64,000 nt of DNA from Neckera pumila (taxonomy: Eukaryota > Streptophyta > Bryopsida > Hypnales > Neckeraceae), in NCBI GenBank assembly GCA_963969595.1, contig OZ018418.1:3353001-3417000 (forward strand). The letters are read 5' to 3'. This document shows positions 61,290-64,000 of this stretch, one piece after another. Within the stretch, counting starts at the first letter, position 1. Every line of letters starts with the position of its first letter. A program made the position numbers and the translations under genes. The notes below the pieces were generated by a model. It ran no database searches. It saw only the letters and a program-made list of their open reading frames with translations, and was not told the origin of the DNA.

Positions 61290-62080
61290 GTTGCTTTAAA
61301 TTACGGAAGGAGAAAGTTACTTCCATGTATTTATGAGTCCTAACTCCTTATAGTATTTACAACTTTTGGAGATTCTCTTGGCGTGCAATTTATTTAAAAT
61401 TCTATGACTTTTGCCTATTGGAATACTTAAAGTACAACCCGTGAACAAATGATTTTTTGTTCCTTGTCTTGACGTAAAGATAAAAAAAAATTTAGATCAA
61501 TATTATTATGAATTTCAATTCATTGTAATTTTTAGAACTTGTTGCGATTTTTAAGCTGTGCATTATACTAGTAGTTCTAAAAACTTTGCACATTTGAATA
61601 CTTAAAGTGCAGTCTATGGAAGAATCCCTTCTTTTATTAATTATTTGAATATAAGCGAATAGAAAGTTACGTCAACAAATTACTGAAATCTAACTCTTTC
61701 ATATATTTAAAATTTCCTGGGATTCTTTTGGCATTGCATTTTGCTAGGAATTTCATGACTTTTGCCCTTTTGAACACTTAAAGTACAACCTCTAGACAAA
61801 TGATTGTTTTTTTTCTCTTGTTTTAAATTAAGAAGTAGAAATTTAATTCCACGTATTTATAAATTCTAATGCCTTGTAGTATTTACGAGTTGTTGGGGCT
61901 CATCTTTATAGTATTTACAATTTGTTAAGGTTCATTTTGCAACCGCTTTGCTAGAAATTCTATGAGTTTTGCACATTTGAATACTTAAAGTACAACCCAT
62001 GAATTAATGGCTGTTTTTTTAATTATTTTAAAATAAATATATAATAAATTAGTTCCACATTTTTATGTGTTTAAATTCCT
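61290..62080. repeat. ~180 bp second satellite, about four copies
   Basis: The phrase tttgaatacttaaagtacaacc recurs near 61415, 61598, 61775 and 61980, each following ttctatgacttttgc-type sequence and preceding a caaatgattttt or equivalent T-rich block. It is diverged and again inside the long-terminal-repeat element. Confidence 0.7.
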
Positions 62081-62600
62081 TGTAGTATGTGAGAATCTCC
62101 ACAAGTCTTTGAGACATTCTTTTGCCGTTTCTTAGCCAAATTATTTTTCTGGTGCAATTGGGCACTGCAAAGTCTACAAAAAAAGCCCTCTTCATGGATA
62201 GGTAATGTCGCTTTAGCACATATCACATGCTTTTTATTTACAATCTGGTGATTTCATCGAACATCTCATTAAATTTGAAATTTTCTTAGTAATTTCATCC
62301 AAGTTTTAGGGTTTTTTCTATTGCAAGCAATCCTTTTTGGGGGGCAAAATGGAGCCAAAAAGTACCATTTCATAGTGAAAATCTTTTTCTTGCCAAAAAA
62401 AGGAATCTTTTTTTGCCAGAAAAGTTTAAATCCATTTTCAAATGTGGATGAAATCCTCAAATTTGGATGAAAAAGTGTATGAATTTGATTGAAAAGTGTT
62501 TTACGATACAAAAGGTGGATGTAAAAAAGAAATAAAATGCTTCACCAAATTTTAAGTAATCGCCATCCTGGCACTTTTTCAAAAATCCTAAAAAAAGGGC

Positions 62601-63309
62601 TAGTTGCAAGTGGCACAACAAAGCCCAAAAAAAAACTTCTTGATACCTGGGCTCCTCTTAGGACCTGGCTCCTTCGGGTACCTTGGGTGGTCCTGTTATC
62701 AAGGCTTTAATACTGAGGTCAAGTTTATTCCATGGCCAGTAGGGTTGGAACTTGTTATACCTGGAACCCGAAAGCGGAAGATTTTTTCTCGGCTACGTTC
62801 TGAAACTTCTAAGCGCATTCTGAAGTTGGTTGCTTGTTGCTTTCGCTGTGCTTGTTGCTTCCGCTGTTGTTCCTTCTTGTGATTTGCAAAACTGGGCGTG
62901 ATTTGTGGTAGGCTATGCGTGATTTTCTAGTGCTTTTTTGTTGTCTTCGTGTCAATTACTGGGCTCCTCAGGGTCGGTTTCTTAGAAAGCGTCCGAGGTT
63001 TGTGGGCTGGAGAGCAATTGTTTTTTTGCATTTGGGATTCTAGGTTTGTAGGCTTTTGAGAGCGACTACAGTTTCCGCAATTGGGGATTGGGGCTTAGAG
63101 GCTGCTCAGGTGGTGGTCGTTCATTTTTATTTTGAGGTTTGGTGACTGCGGACTGAGATTAGGGTTTTGAGCTGCAGCGAATAAGTGAGCTGCTGCTGAA
63201 TGCGGGAGTTGGTGGAGCGCGATGCGACAGTAGCGGCAGCTTTGAGGTGCAAGGCAACAGCGCAGCGGCAACATGGCGGGAGCGGGAGGTGCTGCAAGGC
63301 AACGCTGAG
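62601..63309 (+). other. Possible 5' exon of a gene running off the right edge
   Basis: The base composition changes abruptly from AT-rich to mixed, with G/C-rich purine stretches, at about 62640. Near 63170-63300 there is a GCAGC/GCGG-rich run, then ATGGCGGGAGCGGGAGG and, nine codons on, a TGA, followed by GAG|GTAAGT (donor GT at 63310-63311), a good plant 5' splice site. The downstream 700 bp is T-rich like an intron. The ATG frame stops at once, so it could be an untranslated leader. The open frame at 62604-62882 has no domain. This is a weak call. Confidence 0.3.
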
Positions 63310-63769
63310 GTAAGTTTGTTTCATTCTCAAGTTGGATTCATTTCTTTCATTTTCAAGTTGGGTTCAAGAATTGTTGGCTTCTGGTTTTTGCTAGCTTCCT
63401 ATATTTACAATTAGCTTGCGTTTCAGAATTTGGGGTTTGAAGTGGGGTATTGGAAACAGGGGTAGTGTTGTACAAACTTTGGTTGCATTTGGAAGTGCAC
63501 AAGTGTGAGTGTTTGGTTTTCTAGAGGTTTTTTTCGTCAGGCACGAGCGGAGCCAAGACAGAACCTAAATCCTAAACCCTCATTGAATAGCAGTCAGAAT
63601 TCTTTAGCTAGGGTATGAGATCTCTGTAATTGCTAATGCTAATGCACAAATTTTGTTGTTTTGTTCTGCATTCTTTGGCTATTTCTCCCTTGGTCACATA
63701 ATGAAAACGGTCGTGTTCATTGCTTGTATTGATCTAAAATGAAGTACTGGGATTTTGAATTTCACATTA

Positions 63770-63865
63770 CCATTGGTTAAAGGTTTAGGATTTAGGTTTT
63801 GAATTTTGCATTACAGTTGGTTAAGGGTTCAGGATTTAGGTTTTGAATTTTGCATTATAGTTTGT
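63770..63865 (+). repeat. Tandem aggatttaggttttgaattttgca repeat
   Basis: Two clear copies of a ~55 bp unit (ttaggatttaggttttgaattttgcatta) plus a third partial copy (gtttaggattta) lie in the region downstream of the possible splice donor. The motifs resemble degenerate TTTAGGG-type repeats seen at 58690 on the other strand. Confidence 0.7.
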
Positions 63866-64000
63866 TTAGGATTTATGCAGTGCAATTTGTAACTTTGCCC
63901 AGATTATTATGCGAGCGGCATTCTCTTCTTGTCCTCCTTTAAGCAGATAGTGAAATGGATTCAGGAGTGTTGCTGATCTGTACTAAAGCATTGAAATTCA

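Larger units (their letters stand above)
58811..62600. mobile_element. Element with ~270 bp terminal inverted repeats, non-autonomous
   Basis: The left repeat (58811-59078) and the right repeat (62332-62600) are inverted copies with good identity, including aagtgcca(a/g)gatggcgat, aatttggtgaagcattttatttctt, acttttctgg and tttttggctccatttcgcc. The outer ends begin GC and run into T-rich sequence. Long terminal inverted repeats suggest the Mutator-like superfamily, but no clear 9 bp duplication or transposase is present. The interior consists mainly of two satellites. Confidence 0.75.

Noticed and set aside
58797..62614. 9 bp target duplication for a Mutator-like element
   Set aside because: The flanks of the long inverted repeats show no matching 8-10 bp word, so the superfamily stays open.
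62604..62882. 92-codon frame near the right edge
   Set aside because: Cys-rich end and no domain; composition alone does not support a protein.

Overview
This window looks like nuclear DNA from a land plant with a large, repeat-rich genome, possibly a fern, gymnosperm or other non-angiosperm; the species cannot be named from sequence alone. The evidence is plant-type: hAT transposase with DUF659 and hAT-dimerisation blocks, Ty3/gypsy-type gag with a tRNA-Asp primer-binding site, a tnp2 (CACTA) fragment, a CACTA-type MITE, and very AT-rich intergenic DNA. I see no intact host gene. Almost everything recognisable is a transposable element in some state of decay, often nested.

Layout. 1-11.6 kb: several copies of a ~930 bp TTAA-flanked, CCC-ended element (piggyBac-type), around an element end (6389) that belongs to the hAT family described below, with CpG-rich GGCGACCGCGGGT-type arrays and a ~105 bp satellite. 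11.6-20 kb: a ~400 bp tandem repeat interrupted by a solo LTR (13494-19964, target duplication agatt), itself interrupted by a second solo LTR of the same superfamily (16483-19650, duplication gaagt). 22.4-30.6 kb: a third LTR followed by a primer-binding site and a degraded gag, then an inverted fourth LTR. All four ~3.2-3.5 kb LTRs carry the same ~550-650 codon gene inside the LTR. 30.6-32.1 kb: the 3' end of a piggyBac-like transposase gene and the right end of its element.

32446-52634 is the most notable object: a ~20.2 kb hAT-like transposon, bounded by CAGGGTTGTCTT inverted ends and an identical 8 bp flank (attacaaa). It carries a decayed hAT transposase near its left end and, deeper inside, remnants of a protein kinase-like gene, a coiled-coil gene and a RING-finger gene, with GGCGAC arrays at both ends and internally. 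It has been invaded by piggyBac-type MITEs and a CACTA MITE.

52.6-64 kb: a tnp2 fragment, a ~950 codon gene resembling DUF7869/DUF8039-type transposon proteins with palindromic repeats upstream, a 3.8 kb element with ~270 bp terminal inverted repeats that contains two satellites, and finally a less AT-rich stretch with a possible splice donor that may be the 5' end of a host gene running off the right edge.

Most coding regions are broken by stop codons; where copies can be compared, many stops are CAG to TAG (also TGG to TAG or CGN to TGA), the pattern expected from cytosine methylation and deamination in silenced plant transposons.
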